Shown here: piece by piece, positions 15,937-34,367 of the stretch
How positions within the stretch are numbered: the stretch's first letter is position 1
Layout: each line of letters begins with the position of its first letter
From: Chloracidobacterium sp.
Lineage (GTDB): Bacteria > Acidobacteriota > Blastocatellia > Pyrinomonadales > Pyrinomonadaceae
Direction: 5' to 3'
DNA: 64,000 nucleotides
Assembly (NCBI GenBank): GCA_016715795.1
Contig: JADJXP010000002.1
Coordinates: forward strand, 124,001 to 188,000
The notes under the pieces: generated by a model
What the model was told of the DNA's origin: nothing
Seen by the model: only the letters and a program-made list of their open reading frames with translations
The model's database searches: none
Program-made: the position numbers and the translations under genes

Positions 15937-17799
15937 ATGTCAGAAGAGGTCCGCAAATATCATGAGGAAGACGAGATCGGCAAGACCTACGATCTTCGCG
16001 TTGCGCGGCGTTTGCTGCGATACCTAAGGCCCTATTGGGCGATGGCCGCAGGGGCATTGGGCCTGACGCTCGCGACCAACATCCTGATCTCGACGCAGCC
16101 GTATTTCACAAAGATGGCTGTGGATGATTACATCACGCCAAAACAGGTGGACGGTGTGTGGCTGTTTGCGTTGGCGTTCTTTGGTGTCTTTCTGTTTCGG
16201 TTCATTTTTTCTTACGCTCAGGAGGTGCTCCTCAACAACGTCGGTCAGCGCGTGATGTTTGACCTCAGGACCGAGCTTTTTACAAAGCTCCAGCGGCAGG
16301 AGGTCGCGTATTTTGACAAGTATCCCGTGGGCCGCACGATGACGCGGCTGACGTCGGATGTCGATGCATTGAACGAACTGTTCACGTCCGGCGTGATCGA
16401 TGTTCTCGGTGATCTGGTTGTTATTTTTGCGATCGTCGGGATCATGTTCTGGCTCGACTGGAAGCTCGCGCTCGTGTCGCTCGTGACCGTGCCGCTGCTT
16501 TTCTTTGCGACTAACTGGTTTCGAAAGCACGCCCGCCGCGGCTTTGACCGTGTTCGGACCCGAAACGCACGCATGAATGCCTTTTTGCAGGAATACCTCT
16601 CAGGCGCCCAGACGGTGCAGCTTTTCAATGCCGAACGCAAAGCGATGGGCCGCTTTCGCGAGATCAACGACGATTACCGGAACGCAAATATCGAGACGAT
16701 CTTTTACTACGCGGTCTTTTATCCGCTGGTAGATTTTATCGGTGCGGTTGGTATTGCCGTGGTCATCTTTGCCTTCGGATACGAAACGCTAAGCGGCATC
16801 TCGGCCGCGGGGGCGGCCCTGACGGTAGGCATTTTGGCTAGCTTCATACAGTATTCGCTCCAGTTATTTCAGCCGATCCGTGACCTGTCGGACAAGTTCA
16901 ATGTGCTGCAGGCAGCCATTGTGGCGTCGCATCGGATATTTGTTCTCCTCGATCGTGATGTCGAGGTCACGTCGCCGGCCAAGCCCGCCGCGGCCGGCAA
17001 GACCGTCGGTAAGATCGAATTCCGCAATGTCTGGTTCGCCTACAACGACGAGGATTGGGTGCTCAAGGACGTATCTTTCACGGCCGAGCCGGGCGAGAGC
17101 ATCGCTCTGGTCGGTCACACAGGCTCGGGCAAGACGACGATCACGAACCTCATCATGCGGTTCTACGACGTGCAAAAGGGAAGTATCCTCATCGACGGCG
17201 TAGATGTGCGCGAATGGAACCTGAACGATCTGAGGTCGAGCTTTGCCGTCGTGCTGCAGGACGTATTTCTTTTCAGCGGGACGATCGAGGACAACATTCG
17301 CCTTGGCAGCGAGGCGATCACGCAGGAGCGCGTTCGCTGGGCCGCGAGCGAGGTGCACGCTGATGAATTCGTCACGCGGCTCGAACGCGGCTACGACTCA
17401 CCCGTCGGCGAACGCGGCGCAGGCCTGTCGGTCGGGCAGAAACAGTTGATCTCGTTTGCCCGTGCTCTTGCTTTTGACCCGAAGATACTCGTGCTCGACG
17501 AGGCCACGAGCAGCATCGACACGGAGACCGAACAGCTTATTCAACAAGCAGTTACACGCGTTATGGCGGGTCGCTCGTCGCTCGTCGTGGCGCATCGGCT
17601 CTCAACCATCCAGCGCTGTGACCGCATTATCGTGATGCACCACGGCGAGCTCCGCGAGATGGGCACGCACAACGAATTACTGCGCCTGCGAGGCATCTAT
17701 TGGCGGCTTTATCAACTCCAATACTCTGACGAGCGACTACACATATCTTCGGACGCCCTCAGCGATACGGCCGGGCTCGATCCGGGCTTGGCGACGTGA
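15937..17799 (+). CDS. ABC exporter, fused permease-ATPase (MsbA/MdlB type)
   Basis: A 620-residue half-transporter. Six transmembrane helices lie in residues about 35-320, then a nucleotide-binding domain with Walker A GHTGSGKTT (near 393), signature LSVGQKQ (near 497), Walker B ILVLDEATSSID (near 517) and switch AHRLST. It should work as a homodimer exporting a lipid or other hydrophobic compound. An intact catalytic Glu suggests both sites hydrolyse ATP. The last codon overlaps the possible start of the ribA-like gene. Confidence 0.92.
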   Translation: MSEEVRKYHEEDEIGKTYDLRVARRLLRYLRPYWAMAAGALGLTLATNILISTQPYFTKMAVDDYITPKQVDGVWLFALAFFGVFLFRFIFSYAQEVLLNNVGQRVMFDLRTELFTKLQRQEVAYFDKYPVGRTMTRLTSDVDALNELFTSGVIDVLGDLVVIFAIVGIMFWLDWKLALVSLVTVPLLFFATNWFRKHARRGFDRVRTRNARMNAFLQEYLSGAQTVQLFNAERKAMGRFREINDDYRNANIETIFYYAVFYPLVDFIGAVGIAVVIFAFGYETLSGISAAGAALTVGILASFIQYSLQLFQPIRDLSDKFNVLQAAIVASHRIFVLLDRDVEVTSPAKPAAAGKTVGKIEFRNVWFAYNDEDWVLKDVSFTAEPGESIALVGHTGSGKTTITNLIMRFYDVQKGSILIDGVDVREWNLNDLRSSFAVVLQDVFLFSGTIEDNIRLGSEAITQERVRWAASEVHADEFVTRLERGYDSPVGERGAGLSVGQKQLISFARALAFDPKILVLDEATSSIDTETEQLIQQAVTRVMAGRSSLVVAHRLSTIQRCDRIIVMHHGELREMGTHNELLRLRGIYWRLYQLQYSDERLHISSDALSDTAGLDPGLAT

Positions 17800-18512
17800 A
17801 TGTCTTCGGGATTTGTGATGGTTCGGCGTATAATAATCGGTTGGACACTGTAATGCTGGAGAAAGGGAACGTGGCGGAAACCGAGCCGGATTGCCCATGG
17901 GCGGGCAAGGCGATCACCGTCGAACGCGTGGCCGACGCGCGGCTGCCGACCGAGATCGGCGAGTTTAGAATCGCGGGTTACCGGTCGCTTACGAGCGACG
18001 AGGAGTTTGTCGCTATCTACAAGGGCGATCTCGACGGTGAGACGCCTACGCTGGTTCGCATACATTCGCAATGCCTGACGGGTGACGTTTTCGGTTCGGT
18101 AAAGTGCGATTGCGGCCCGCAGCTTCATCGGGCGATGGAGATGATCGAGGCGGAGGGCCGCGGTGCGATCGTTTACCAGCAGCAGGAAGGCCGCGGTATC
18201 GGCATTATCAACAAGATTCGCGCCTACGAGTTGCAGGATCAGGGAGCTGATACGGTCGAGGCGAATCAGAAACTCGGCTTTGCCGTTGACGCTCGCGACT
18301 ATCGCCAATGCGCCGAGGTCCTCTTCGATCTCGGCCTCTGCAAGGTCAAGGTGATCTCCAATAACCCCGACAAACTCCGCGCCCTCGAGGCCGCCGGTAT
18401 GCGTATCGTCGAACGTATCCCGATCGAGGTCGAAACTGAGGAGCCGGCGGCACATTACTTGCGTACAAAAAAAGAAAAAATGGGTCATTTGTTGGGCGCT
18501 TTGAACCCATAG
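17796..18512 (+). CDS. ribA: GTP cyclohydrolase II
   Basis: Opens the imidazole ring of GTP in the first step of riboflavin synthesis. The zinc ligands are Cys93, Cys104 and Cys106 in HSQCLTGDVFGSVKCDCG, the catalytic Tyr127 is in VYQQQEGRGIG, and YLRTKKEKMGHLL closes the protein as in E. coli RibA. It lacks the DHBP synthase domain, so it is a stand-alone RibA. The start is uncertain: the GTG at 17796 overlaps the exporter stop, the ATG at 17853 is nearer the E. coli start, and a TATAAT at 17828-17833 could be its own promoter. Confidence 0.93.
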   Translation: MNVFGICDGSAYNNRLDTVMLEKGNVAETEPDCPWAGKAITVERVADARLPTEIGEFRIAGYRSLTSDEEFVAIYKGDLDGETPTLVRIHSQCLTGDVFGSVKCDCGPQLHRAMEMIEAEGRGAIVYQQQEGRGIGIINKIRAYELQDQGADTVEANQKLGFAVDARDYRQCAEVLFDLGLCKVKVISNNPDKLRALEAAGMRIVERIPIEVETEEPAAHYLRTKKEKMGHLLGALNP

Positions 18513-18584
18513 TCGTTTAGTGCAGTTAAATGAAGAGGGACGCAAACCCATGAATTATTTCACTAATTCCGAGTAACATATTGG

Positions 18585-19598
18585 ATGAAGGTTATGAGAA
18601 CGATGAAGATCGCACTGATATTGTGCTTTGTACTGGTCGCGTTCAATGAGGTTCGCGCACAGCGTCCGACTGAGCGAGTCATATCAAACAACATAGAGGG
18701 AACCGTTCTCGACGAGAATAGAAGACCCGTCGTTAATGCATTTGTAGAGCTTTACAGCAATCTAGGCACATTGATCGGAAATCAGCGCACAACCTCCGGA
18801 GGACGCTTTTCGTTTAGAAGACTTGGCCCAGGAAGATATTTGGTTACGGTTAAGCCTTTTATGACGAATCTTCTCGAAGAATCAGAGACTGTTGAAATCA
18901 GCAATCAGTTTGGGCTAAGTGAAACTGCCTTTCTCGATTTCCGGCTCAAGGTCGACAAGCGGTTCCTGCCCTCAAGCCCGACGATCACAGACGTAGTTTT
19001 CGCTCAGGCCGTACCGGATGAAGCCAAGCGACATTTCAGGTTGGGGATCGACAAGCTGAGATCCGATCGCGTGCGAGGACTTGCGGATCTTGAAGAGGCC
19101 ATCAGGTTGTTTCCGGACTATTTTGACGCGCTGACCGCACTCGGAAAGGCGCATATTCTGGACAGCATGTACGAGAAGGGGTATCCGTATTTGCTTAGGG
19201 CAATTGACGTAAATCAAAAGTGTGCAGACTGTTACTACAGTCTCGCACTTGCATTCTATAAACTCGACCAGCAGCCGGCAGCAGTAAGAGCGATCGACGC
19301 TGCGGCATTCCTTCAGCCACAAGCGATCCATGTGCGACTCCTGCAAGGAATCATTCTTCATGCGGCGAATGACCTGCAAAGGGCGGAGGCGGCACTATTG
19401 GCCGCAAAGTCCATGTCAAAAGAGCCGAACTCTGACATCCATTATTATCTTGCATTGGTTTACAACAAGCAGGGTCGAAACGATGAGGCCGCGGAAGAAT
19501 TGGAGCGATATCTGAAAGCTGATAAGCAGATCTCAGATCTAAAAAAACAAGAGACAAAAGCTCTAATCAAGAAACTCCGAAAGCCTGGGGAAAATTGA
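18585..19598 (+). CDS. Secreted TPR protein with carboxypeptidase-regulatory-like domain
   Basis: 337 residues: signal peptide (about 1-25), one CarboxypepD_reg-like Ig domain (GTVLDENRRPVVNAFVELY to LGPGRYLVTV), then tandem TPR units (ALTALGKAHIL, CYYSLALAFYKL, IHYYLALVYNKQGR). This pairing is frequent in acidobacteria and suggests a periplasmic scaffold. It lies directly before the large TonB-dependent receptor on the same strand but is separated by 247 bp with its own promoter signal. Confidence 0.8.
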   Translation: MKVMRTMKIALILCFVLVAFNEVRAQRPTERVISNNIEGTVLDENRRPVVNAFVELYSNLGTLIGNQRTTSGGRFSFRRLGPGRYLVTVKPFMTNLLEESETVEISNQFGLSETAFLDFRLKVDKRFLPSSPTITDVVFAQAVPDEAKRHFRLGIDKLRSDRVRGLADLEEAIRLFPDYFDALTALGKAHILDSMYEKGYPYLLRAIDVNQKCADCYYSLALAFYKLDQQPAAVRAIDAAAFLQPQAIHVRLLQGIILHAANDLQRAEAALLAAKSMSKEPNSDIHYYLALVYNKQGRNDEAAEELERYLKADKQISDLKKQETKALIKKLRKPGEN

Positions 19599-19730
19599 AT
19601 TTCTCCTATCTATTTGAAGTTTATCCAAAATATTGAATGAGTTCATGCTGCGTTTCAATTTTCAATTTATTTCCACACTTCTAATGCATTGAAACAACAG
19701 TAGTTAGGGGCTTCTTGTTTGAGCGTTTTT

Positions 19731-19747
19731 TTGGCACTCAATTTGCA
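19731..19747 (+). promoter_or_regulatory. Sigma-54 promoter for the TonB-dependent receptor gene
   Basis: TTGGCACTCAATTTGCA has the -24 TGGCAC (19732-19737), five bases, then the -12 TTGC (19743-19746), an essentially full match to the RpoN consensus. The predicted start of transcription is near 19758, giving an 88-nt leader with AAGGAGA eight bases before the ATG. A TATAAT at 19748-19753 region overlaps but has no good -35. Confidence 0.72.
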
Positions 19748-19845
19748 TATAATCAATTCGCAAATGGTTTAGCACCATGAAATGGCTGCTTGGTTCTACG
19801 TAAGCAGGCACAAGACAGATCTAAGACTTATAAGGAGAAAGAAAA

Positions 19846-22800
19846 ATGAGTAACACAATCAAGACCATCTTCTCTGTGCTATTCGTGTTCGTTCTGGCCT
19901 CTGCAATTGCATATGGACAGAGCGTCTCGGGTGCGTTGGAAGGGACGGTCATGGACGATAAGGGGGCGGTTGTTCCGGGCGCGACCGTAACGGCTACGGG
20001 TGTGAACACAGCGTTCAACCAGTCTGTCGTTGCAGATAGCAATGGAATGTATCGTTTCCCTCGCCTTCCGGCCGGACTTTATTCGGTAAAGGTCGCACCA
20101 ATCAAAGGGTTTGCAGAAAAGACGGTGTCCACATCAGTTGTATCGGAGAAAACTACAACTGCCGACTTTTCACTGTCAATAGGCGTGGCCACGGTCGACG
20201 TTCAAGTTGATGCTGATCCGCTCGGCAAGGTCGTCGACTCGTCGGACAGCAAGGTCCAAACAGTCGTCACTAGCCGATTGATGGAGAAGCTCCCAACGGG
20301 GACCAGTTTCAATTCGATCCTTACCGCCTCACCTTCGGTTCGCAGCGAATCGCTTACCGGCGGCTTCCAGGTCGACGGCGCGAGTAAAGCCGAGAACGCC
20401 TGGATCATTGACGGACAGGATGTGACGAACCATCGTTACGGCACGCAGGGCCGGAACGAGGGTGCAAATACGAACAATATTCCTATCGCTCTGGTCAAGG
20501 AAGTCCAGATCAAGACATCGGGTTTTGAAGCTGAGCATGGCGGTGCCTCGGGCGCTGTGATCGTGGTTGCCACCAAATCAGGCACCAACGCATTGCACGG
20601 CGAATTCGGCGCACAGTTCCGCCCATCGAACCTTCAATCGGATCCGCGTCTGATCGACCAGAACTCTTACTATTTTACGGGCAGCCAGACTGCTCCGCAG
20701 GGCATCTTTAAGCTCCCGAGACCCCCACTGGACGACTCTCTGAATTTTGACCCTACTGCTTCACTTGGCGGGCCGATCATTAAGAATCATCTATGGTTTT
20801 ACGGGATATATTCACCGCAGATTTCCAACGCAAGAAGAACGACCAAGTTCTACAATTTTTCATCAGCAACGAACACCATCGTTCCGAATCCTACGTATTC
20901 TGATGAAGTTTACGACGTTGAAAACCGCTATGAGTATGTAATGGGACGCCTGGACTACTCGATCTTTAACAATCTGACCGGGTTTACCAGCTTTTTGTGG
21001 AACCCGTTAATTGTAAACGGAGCTTTTCCGTTTGGGGCACAGGCGATCGACGTAAACGGCAATCCGGGCCAGCTTGGATATGCATTAAGAGGCCCTGATC
21101 TTTACAGACTGAAGGGCGGCCGCAACAATTCAAACGTTTTCAATACTCAGCTTGCCTGGAATCCAGCCTCATGGTTTATTCTTTCGGGACGCTATGGACA
21201 CGGTTTTGAAAACGCAAAGACGGATGGTTATGCGGCCAACGACACCTCGCCGACGCGTTATATCTGTCAGGGGACAAATGGCTCGCTTCCTTACACACAA
21301 GGTGCAACAGGGTGTAGTTTTGGTTTCCAGAACACAGCCTCGAACGTTGGCTTTAACAACGGCGAGGTGTCGAAGCGAAATACATACAACCTCGATTCCG
21401 GTTTCTTTTTCAATGGACTTGGCCGACACCACCTCAAGGTCGGATATGAGTATCAGAAAACAGCCGTCCTCCTCGATCGTAAGAATTTCCACAATACACA
21501 ACTGTTCTACGGACGTAATCCGAACAATTTCGCAAGCAACATTGACGGTTCGTGTTGGTTTGACGGCGACCCGTCCACAAACAATGGTCCCAATGAGTGT
21601 ATCGGTTACGGTGTAACAACACGCTATGAGGAAAGTGGCGGCGCAGCCAGCACATCCCATGCCATTTACTTTCAAGACAAATGGACTATCGGTCGCCTAA
21701 CGCTTAACCTCGGTGTGCGTACGGAAACTGAGAACCTTCCCGCATTCGGAAGCCTTGGCGGCGCGGGCACTCTTACCGGCGACGCCATAACGATTCCGTT
21801 CGCACGGAAAACGGTTCCCAGGATGGGTGCCTCTTACGATCTTTTCGGCAACGGAAAGGCTCGTATCTTTGGCAGCTGGGGAATCTTCTCCGATCGTATG
21901 AAGTTTGAATCGCCGATCGGATCATTTGGCGGTTCATTCTATACGAGGGATTACTACCCGATCCTTGCGCAGAATCCGCTGTATACCTACTATACAGATG
22001 CGGTTGTTCTTGGCGGCTGGGACTATTATAGGCACGGACACGGCGACCCGTCGACGCTCGGCGGCCTATCGCAGACCCATTTCGATTTCCGTCCACCGTC
22101 AAACATTACTCCGGAGCAGGCTCTCAAGATCTTCGGATACGAACTTTATGGAGTCGATCCTAAGTTGAAGCCTTTCAAACAGCAGGAGTTTTCGGCCGGC
22201 TTTGAAACTGAGCTATGGAAAGACTATGTCTTCTCTGCTCGCTACATCAGAAAGAATGTTCTGACGACTATCGAGGACATTGGATACTTCTGGGATGCCT
22301 TCTATATTCAGGGCAATCCGGGTGAAGGCAAAGCTAAGGAACAGGCGGAAGCCTTGGGAGTTGACTATATGCAGAAGCCCGAGCGTGTTTACAACGGGCT
22401 GCAGTTTGAGTTCACAAGGCGATTCTCTAAGAAGTACTTCTACAGCACCAACTATACCTGGAGCCGCTTGTTCGGTAACTATGCCGGCCTTGCCGCTTCA
22501 GAGTATTGGGACGGCGGAGCTACTAATGGCTCGAGCGCGACCCGCTCATCACCGGGCGTAAACCGCTATTGGGATTGGACCATCGCCGGCTATACATCAG
22601 AGGGTAAGCCGGATAACGGCCTGCTTCCAACCGACCGAACGCATGTGTTCAGAGCGTCCGGCGGCTACACGTTGGACTGGTTTAACCGCGGAACGAATGA
22701 AACACAATTTTCATTCACGCAGGTTATCCAGAGTGGAACACCGCAGACAACCTCAGTCGGGGCTGTTGCCGGTCATTCTTTCAGCATCGTGTTCAAAGAA

Positions 22801-23208
22801 CGCGGCGATCTTGGCCGCACACCGACCTTTAGCAAGACGGACTTCTATGTGTCGCATGCCTACAAGTTCGGACGTGACGGCAGGTTCAAGCTGGTTGGTG
22901 ATATTACTTTTTCCAACCTGTTCAACCAATCCGCAGTAACGTCAATCGATCCTCGCAGATGGCTCTATCTAACCGAGGTTCAAGAGGGTGCTCTCGAGAC
23001 TGCGGCAACAGCCGCGGGCTTCTTGGACGGCAGTGAAACGTATGAAGAATATACGATCGGTATGGAGAGATTCATCATAAGCGGCCAGGCTGCTGGCCTC
23101 TACGAGGCTTTGGATGGTCTTTCCAACAACCGAAATGCACTGTACGGAAAGCCTAGCTCATACCAAGCCCCACGGGGCATTCGGTTCGGTTTCCGTTTCG
23201 TGTTCTAG
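19846..23208 (+). CDS. TonB-dependent receptor, Oar-like, with N-terminal carboxypeptidase-regulatory domain
   Basis: A 1120-residue outer-membrane protein. Signal peptide about 1-25, Ig-like CarboxypepD_reg domain about 28-105 (LEGTVMDDKGAVVPGATVTATG), plug domain about 120-250, then a large beta-barrel ending in aromatic Phe (RFGFRFVF). Family members import large or scarce substrates using energy from TonB. Acidobacteria have many such receptors and the ligand cannot be told. The strong Shine-Dalgarno and upstream sigma-54 site suggest conditional expression. A terminator follows the stop. Confidence 0.93.
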   Translation: MSNTIKTIFSVLFVFVLASAIAYGQSVSGALEGTVMDDKGAVVPGATVTATGVNTAFNQSVVADSNGMYRFPRLPAGLYSVKVAPIKGFAEKTVSTSVVSEKTTTADFSLSIGVATVDVQVDADPLGKVVDSSDSKVQTVVTSRLMEKLPTGTSFNSILTASPSVRSESLTGGFQVDGASKAENAWIIDGQDVTNHRYGTQGRNEGANTNNIPIALVKEVQIKTSGFEAEHGGASGAVIVVATKSGTNALHGEFGAQFRPSNLQSDPRLIDQNSYYFTGSQTAPQGIFKLPRPPLDDSLNFDPTASLGGPIIKNHLWFYGIYSPQISNARRTTKFYNFSSATNTIVPNPTYSDEVYDVENRYEYVMGRLDYSIFNNLTGFTSFLWNPLIVNGAFPFGAQAIDVNGNPGQLGYALRGPDLYRLKGGRNNSNVFNTQLAWNPASWFILSGRYGHGFENAKTDGYAANDTSPTRYICQGTNGSLPYTQGATGCSFGFQNTASNVGFNNGEVSKRNTYNLDSGFFFNGLGRHHLKVGYEYQKTAVLLDRKNFHNTQLFYGRNPNNFASNIDGSCWFDGDPSTNNGPNECIGYGVTTRYEESGGAASTSHAIYFQDKWTIGRLTLNLGVRTETENLPAFGSLGGAGTLTGDAITIPFARKTVPRMGASYDLFGNGKARIFGSWGIFSDRMKFESPIGSFGGSFYTRDYYPILAQNPLYTYYTDAVVLGGWDYYRHGHGDPSTLGGLSQTHFDFRPPSNITPEQALKIFGYELYGVDPKLKPFKQQEFSAGFETELWKDYVFSARYIRKNVLTTIEDIGYFWDAFYIQGNPGEGKAKEQAEALGVDYMQKPERVYNGLQFEFTRRFSKKYFYSTNYTWSRLFGNYAGLAASEYWDGGATNGSSATRSSPGVNRYWDWTIAGYTSEGKPDNGLLPTDRTHVFRASGGYTLDWFNRGTNETQFSFTQVIQSGTPQTTSVGAVAGHSFSIVFKERGDLGRTPTFSKTDFYVSHAYKFGRDGRFKLVGDITFSNLFNQSAVTSIDPRRWLYLTEVQEGALETAATAAGFLDGSETYEEYTIGMERFIISGQAAGLYEALDGLSNNRNALYGKPSSYQAPRGIRFGFRFVF

Positions 23209-23236
23209 TCTGATCTAACTGACTGAACAACTTGAT

Positions 23237-23267
23237 GAGGCTATCTGAACAGGTAGCCTCTTTTTTT
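23237..23267 (+). terminator. Rho-independent terminator after the receptor gene
   Basis: Seven-bp stem GAGGCTA/TAGCCTC (23237-23243, 23254-23260) followed by seven T. Confidence 0.85.
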
Positions 23268-23373
23268 GTGCTTGGGAAGCCTTGATGTCTCGCCCTAGTC
23301 CGAGCATTTGAATATGAAGAGGCGGTTGGATAGCTTATACTCTGCTTTCAAGGCTGGATACGGTTGGTGATAC

Positions 23374-24654
23374 ATGATCGAACGAATCTACCGCGACTCA
23401 GTTCACAATATAATTTGCGTCAACACGGGCACCGATGAGGGGCGGCTGATCGTGTCGCTGATAGATACGCCGGAGTTTCAGCGGCTGCGGCGGATCAGGC
23501 AGCTTGGATTGGCCTATTTTGCCTATCAGTCGGCCGAGCATTCGAGATTCTCGCATAGCTTGGGCGCATATCATCTTGCGGGGCGGATGCTGGCCAAGTT
23601 GCGCTCGCGATATGTCATATCTAGCGAAGCTGAGTTGAGCGTCCGTGTAGCCGCGCTCGTGCATGATCTGGGCCACGGGCCGTTTTCGCATGTGATCGAG
23701 TCGATCCTTGGCTTTCATCATGAGGACTTTACGATTCAGGCGGTCCTCAGCCGGGAGACGACTGTGGGCCGGCTGCTGCACGAGTATTCGCCGGCGCTGG
23801 CTGAGGATGTTGCCTCGATCATTCGGGGCGACTTCGGGCCGAGAGCACTAGGCCAGCTTGTGTCGTCACAGCTCGACGTCGACCGCATGGACTACTTGCT
23901 CCGCGATTCGATGATGACGGGGGCAAAGTACGGTATCTACGATCTCGAGTGGGTCATCCGGTCGATAGAGATCGATGAGAACGCGGACCACCTGTATGTA
24001 GCCGCCCGCGGCAAATACGCCGTCGAGGATTATTTGCAGGCCCGCTATTATATGTATCGTCAGGTCTATTTTCACCGAACGCTGCGGTCGGCCGAGGCCG
24101 TCCTGCGAATGCTGCTCAAGCGGGCGATGGCATTATTTGCGGCCGGCGAGCTTAACTGGGCTGCTGGCGGGACGGCGATGGAGCGAGTATTGGCGGGCGA
24201 AAAACTCGATCTGCAGGCGCATCTTGAGCTTGATGACAACGACATTCTCTTCAGCATCAAGCAATGGCGTGGATCCCGCGACACGATCTTGGCCGATCTT
24301 GCCGGGCGATTCCTCGACAGGCGGCTCTTCAAGGCATTGGACCTCGACATGCCGGAGGACGAACGCTCGGCCTTTGTTGCCACCGCCCGCGAGGTCGTGG
24401 AGAGGGCCGGCTTTGACCCCGACCATTACTTTGTTGAGGATGAGGCCGGCGATGCGCCTTATGCCGTTTACTCAAAACGTTCGTCGGACCCAAAGGACCT
24501 GATCTTTGTAGAGGACGGTTATTCGCGGCCTGTCATCCGGGAGATCTCCGAGGTGAGTCCGGCCGTTCGTGGGCTGCAGGAAGGCTATCGCATCCACCGA
24601 ATTTGCTTCCCGGGCGAGATAAAGGGCGAGATCCTGGCCCGCTACTATGGTTAG
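23374..24654 (+). CDS. HD-domain phosphohydrolase (SAMHD1/dGTPase-like)
   Basis: A 426-residue protein starting IYRDSVHNIICV with the HD-domain metal ligands His61 (RFSHSLGAYH), His97-Asp98 (VHDLGHGPFSH) and the later Asp in LDVDRMDYLLRD. This is the arrangement of the SAMHD1/YdhJ group, which hydrolyses dNTPs or other phosphoesters. The C-terminal 180 residues are a less conserved helical domain. Its stop overlaps the next gene by eight bases, suggesting translational coupling. Confidence 0.88.
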   Translation: MIERIYRDSVHNIICVNTGTDEGRLIVSLIDTPEFQRLRRIRQLGLAYFAYQSAEHSRFSHSLGAYHLAGRMLAKLRSRYVISSEAELSVRVAALVHDLGHGPFSHVIESILGFHHEDFTIQAVLSRETTVGRLLHEYSPALAEDVASIIRGDFGPRALGQLVSSQLDVDRMDYLLRDSMMTGAKYGIYDLEWVIRSIEIDENADHLYVAARGKYAVEDYLQARYYMYRQVYFHRTLRSAEAVLRMLLKRAMALFAAGELNWAAGGTAMERVLAGEKLDLQAHLELDDNDILFSIKQWRGSRDTILADLAGRFLDRRLFKALDLDMPEDERSAFVATAREVVERAGFDPDHYFVEDEAGDAPYAVYSKRSSDPKDLIFVEDGYSRPVIREISEVSPAVRGLQEGYRIHRICFPGEIKGEILARYYG

Positions 24655-25501
24655 GCGTGGAGGAATGTGTTTGCTGCTTCTCGTTGTGTCGTGTGCCCAC
24701 GCGGCGGCACAGCGATATGCGGTGATCGCCCCGGATGAGGCTCCGGAGAGCCTAACCTTTTCAGAGCGCCTTGCGGTAGGCCTGGCCAGAAACCGCGAAG
24801 TGCTCGACGCATCGATGGTAAGGCCGGCATTCTCCGCCACAAGGCCCGACAGCCCTTTCAATATGACGCGCGACGATGCCCAAACCGTAGCGGCCGCCAT
24901 CGGATGTGATGTGTTCGTCCTGGTCCGCTCTGCAACGGTCCGCCGCAGTTCGTCAGCGAGGCCTGAATACTATGAGTCCGCCGCTTTCGTTTACGTCGTC
25001 AGCGCCCGAAGCGGCCGATTGGTCTTGTGGAAAGCGCTAAGGTATGACGCCTCAACACCGACGGATGCAGAGGAAGCTCGCGACCGCGCGGTGCCGTCAC
25101 TTGCCGAGGAACTACATACTGTCTGGGCCAAGACCGCAAAGGCGGAACGCGCCGAGCTCGAGCCGGCCAGGATGGAGGAAGCACCCGAAGGTGAAGTTCC
25201 CAAGAATGAGCGATTTCGCGCTCCGATCCCTTACCGCAGGATCAAGCCCGAATACACCGCCGAGGCAGCATTCTACGATGTGGCCGCCACAGTTGATATT
25301 CAGGTGGACCTCGCGGCCGACGGCACAATACTTAGGACCGAGATCGAACGCTGGGCGGGCTTTGGCTTGGATGAATCTGTAGAGCGGGCCGTTCGTTCGA
25401 TGAATTGGAGGCCCGCCGAACGCAAAGGCAGGCCTCTGCCAATGCGCTTTCTTCTTCGTTACAATTTCAAAGACGCAAAAAACAGGCCCGGAATGCTATA
25501 A
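24647..25501 (+). CDS. Secreted protein with C-terminal TonB domain
   Basis: 284 residues with a signal peptide (about 1-23). The middle part resembles a small solute-binding fold and the last 90 residues (PEYTAEAAFYDVAATVDIQVDLAADG, SMNWRPAERKGRPLPM) form a TonB C-terminal domain. No membrane anchor beyond the signal peptide is seen, so it is unlikely to be a conventional energy transducer. The 3' end carries the terminator of the convergent rpoC operon within its last codons. Confidence 0.78.
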   Translation: MVRRGGMCLLLLVVSCAHAAAQRYAVIAPDEAPESLTFSERLAVGLARNREVLDASMVRPAFSATRPDSPFNMTRDDAQTVAAAIGCDVFVLVRSATVRRSSSARPEYYESAAFVYVVSARSGRLVLWKALRYDASTPTDAEEARDRAVPSLAEELHTVWAKTAKAERAELEPARMEEAPEGEVPKNERFRAPIPYRRIKPEYTAEAAFYDVAATVDIQVDLAADGTILRTEIERWAGFGLDESVERAVRSMNWRPAERKGRPLPMRFLLRYNFKDAKNRPGML

Positions 25502-25514
25502 GGGTTCCGGGCCT
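25477..25514 (-). terminator. Terminator of the rpoBC operon, inside the convergent gene's 3' end
   Basis: On the minus strand, ten-bp stem AGGCCCGGAA/TTCCGGGCCT (25505-25514 and 25484-25493) with an 11-nt loop and a six-T run (25477-25482). It overlaps the last codons and stop of the plus-strand TonB-domain gene. Confidence 0.9.
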
Positions 25515-25539
25515 GACGAGTGCTCAGCTTTGCCGAGGC

Positions 25540-29832
<4,293 letters not shown>

Positions 29833-29840
29833 AAATATAT

Positions 29841-29918
29841 GAGTTCGTAGAGTTTGTAGAGTTTGGAGAGTTCATAGAGTTACGTCGTTTACTCTATGAA
29901 CTCCATGAACTCGATGAA

Positions 29919-29920
<2 letters not shown>
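29841..29920. repeat. Palindromic element, word GAGTTCATAGAGT, filling the rpoB-rpoC gap
   Basis: Iterated GAGTT(C/T)(G/A)TAGA words on the left (29841-29880) and their inverse on the right (29891-29920), with a perfect 13-bp pair GAGTTCATAGAGT/ACTCTATGAACTC around a 10-nt loop. It starts eight bases before the rpoC ATG and overlaps the rpoB stop. Confidence 0.85.

Positions 29921-34367
<4,447 letters not shown>

Noticed and set aside
15875..16057. Longer start for the SpoIIM-like gene
   Set aside because: It overlaps the divergent ABC transporter start and has no family similarity.
17828..17833. TATAAT as a firm ribA promoter
   Set aside because: No acceptable -35 at proper distance; kept only as a possibility in the gene entry.
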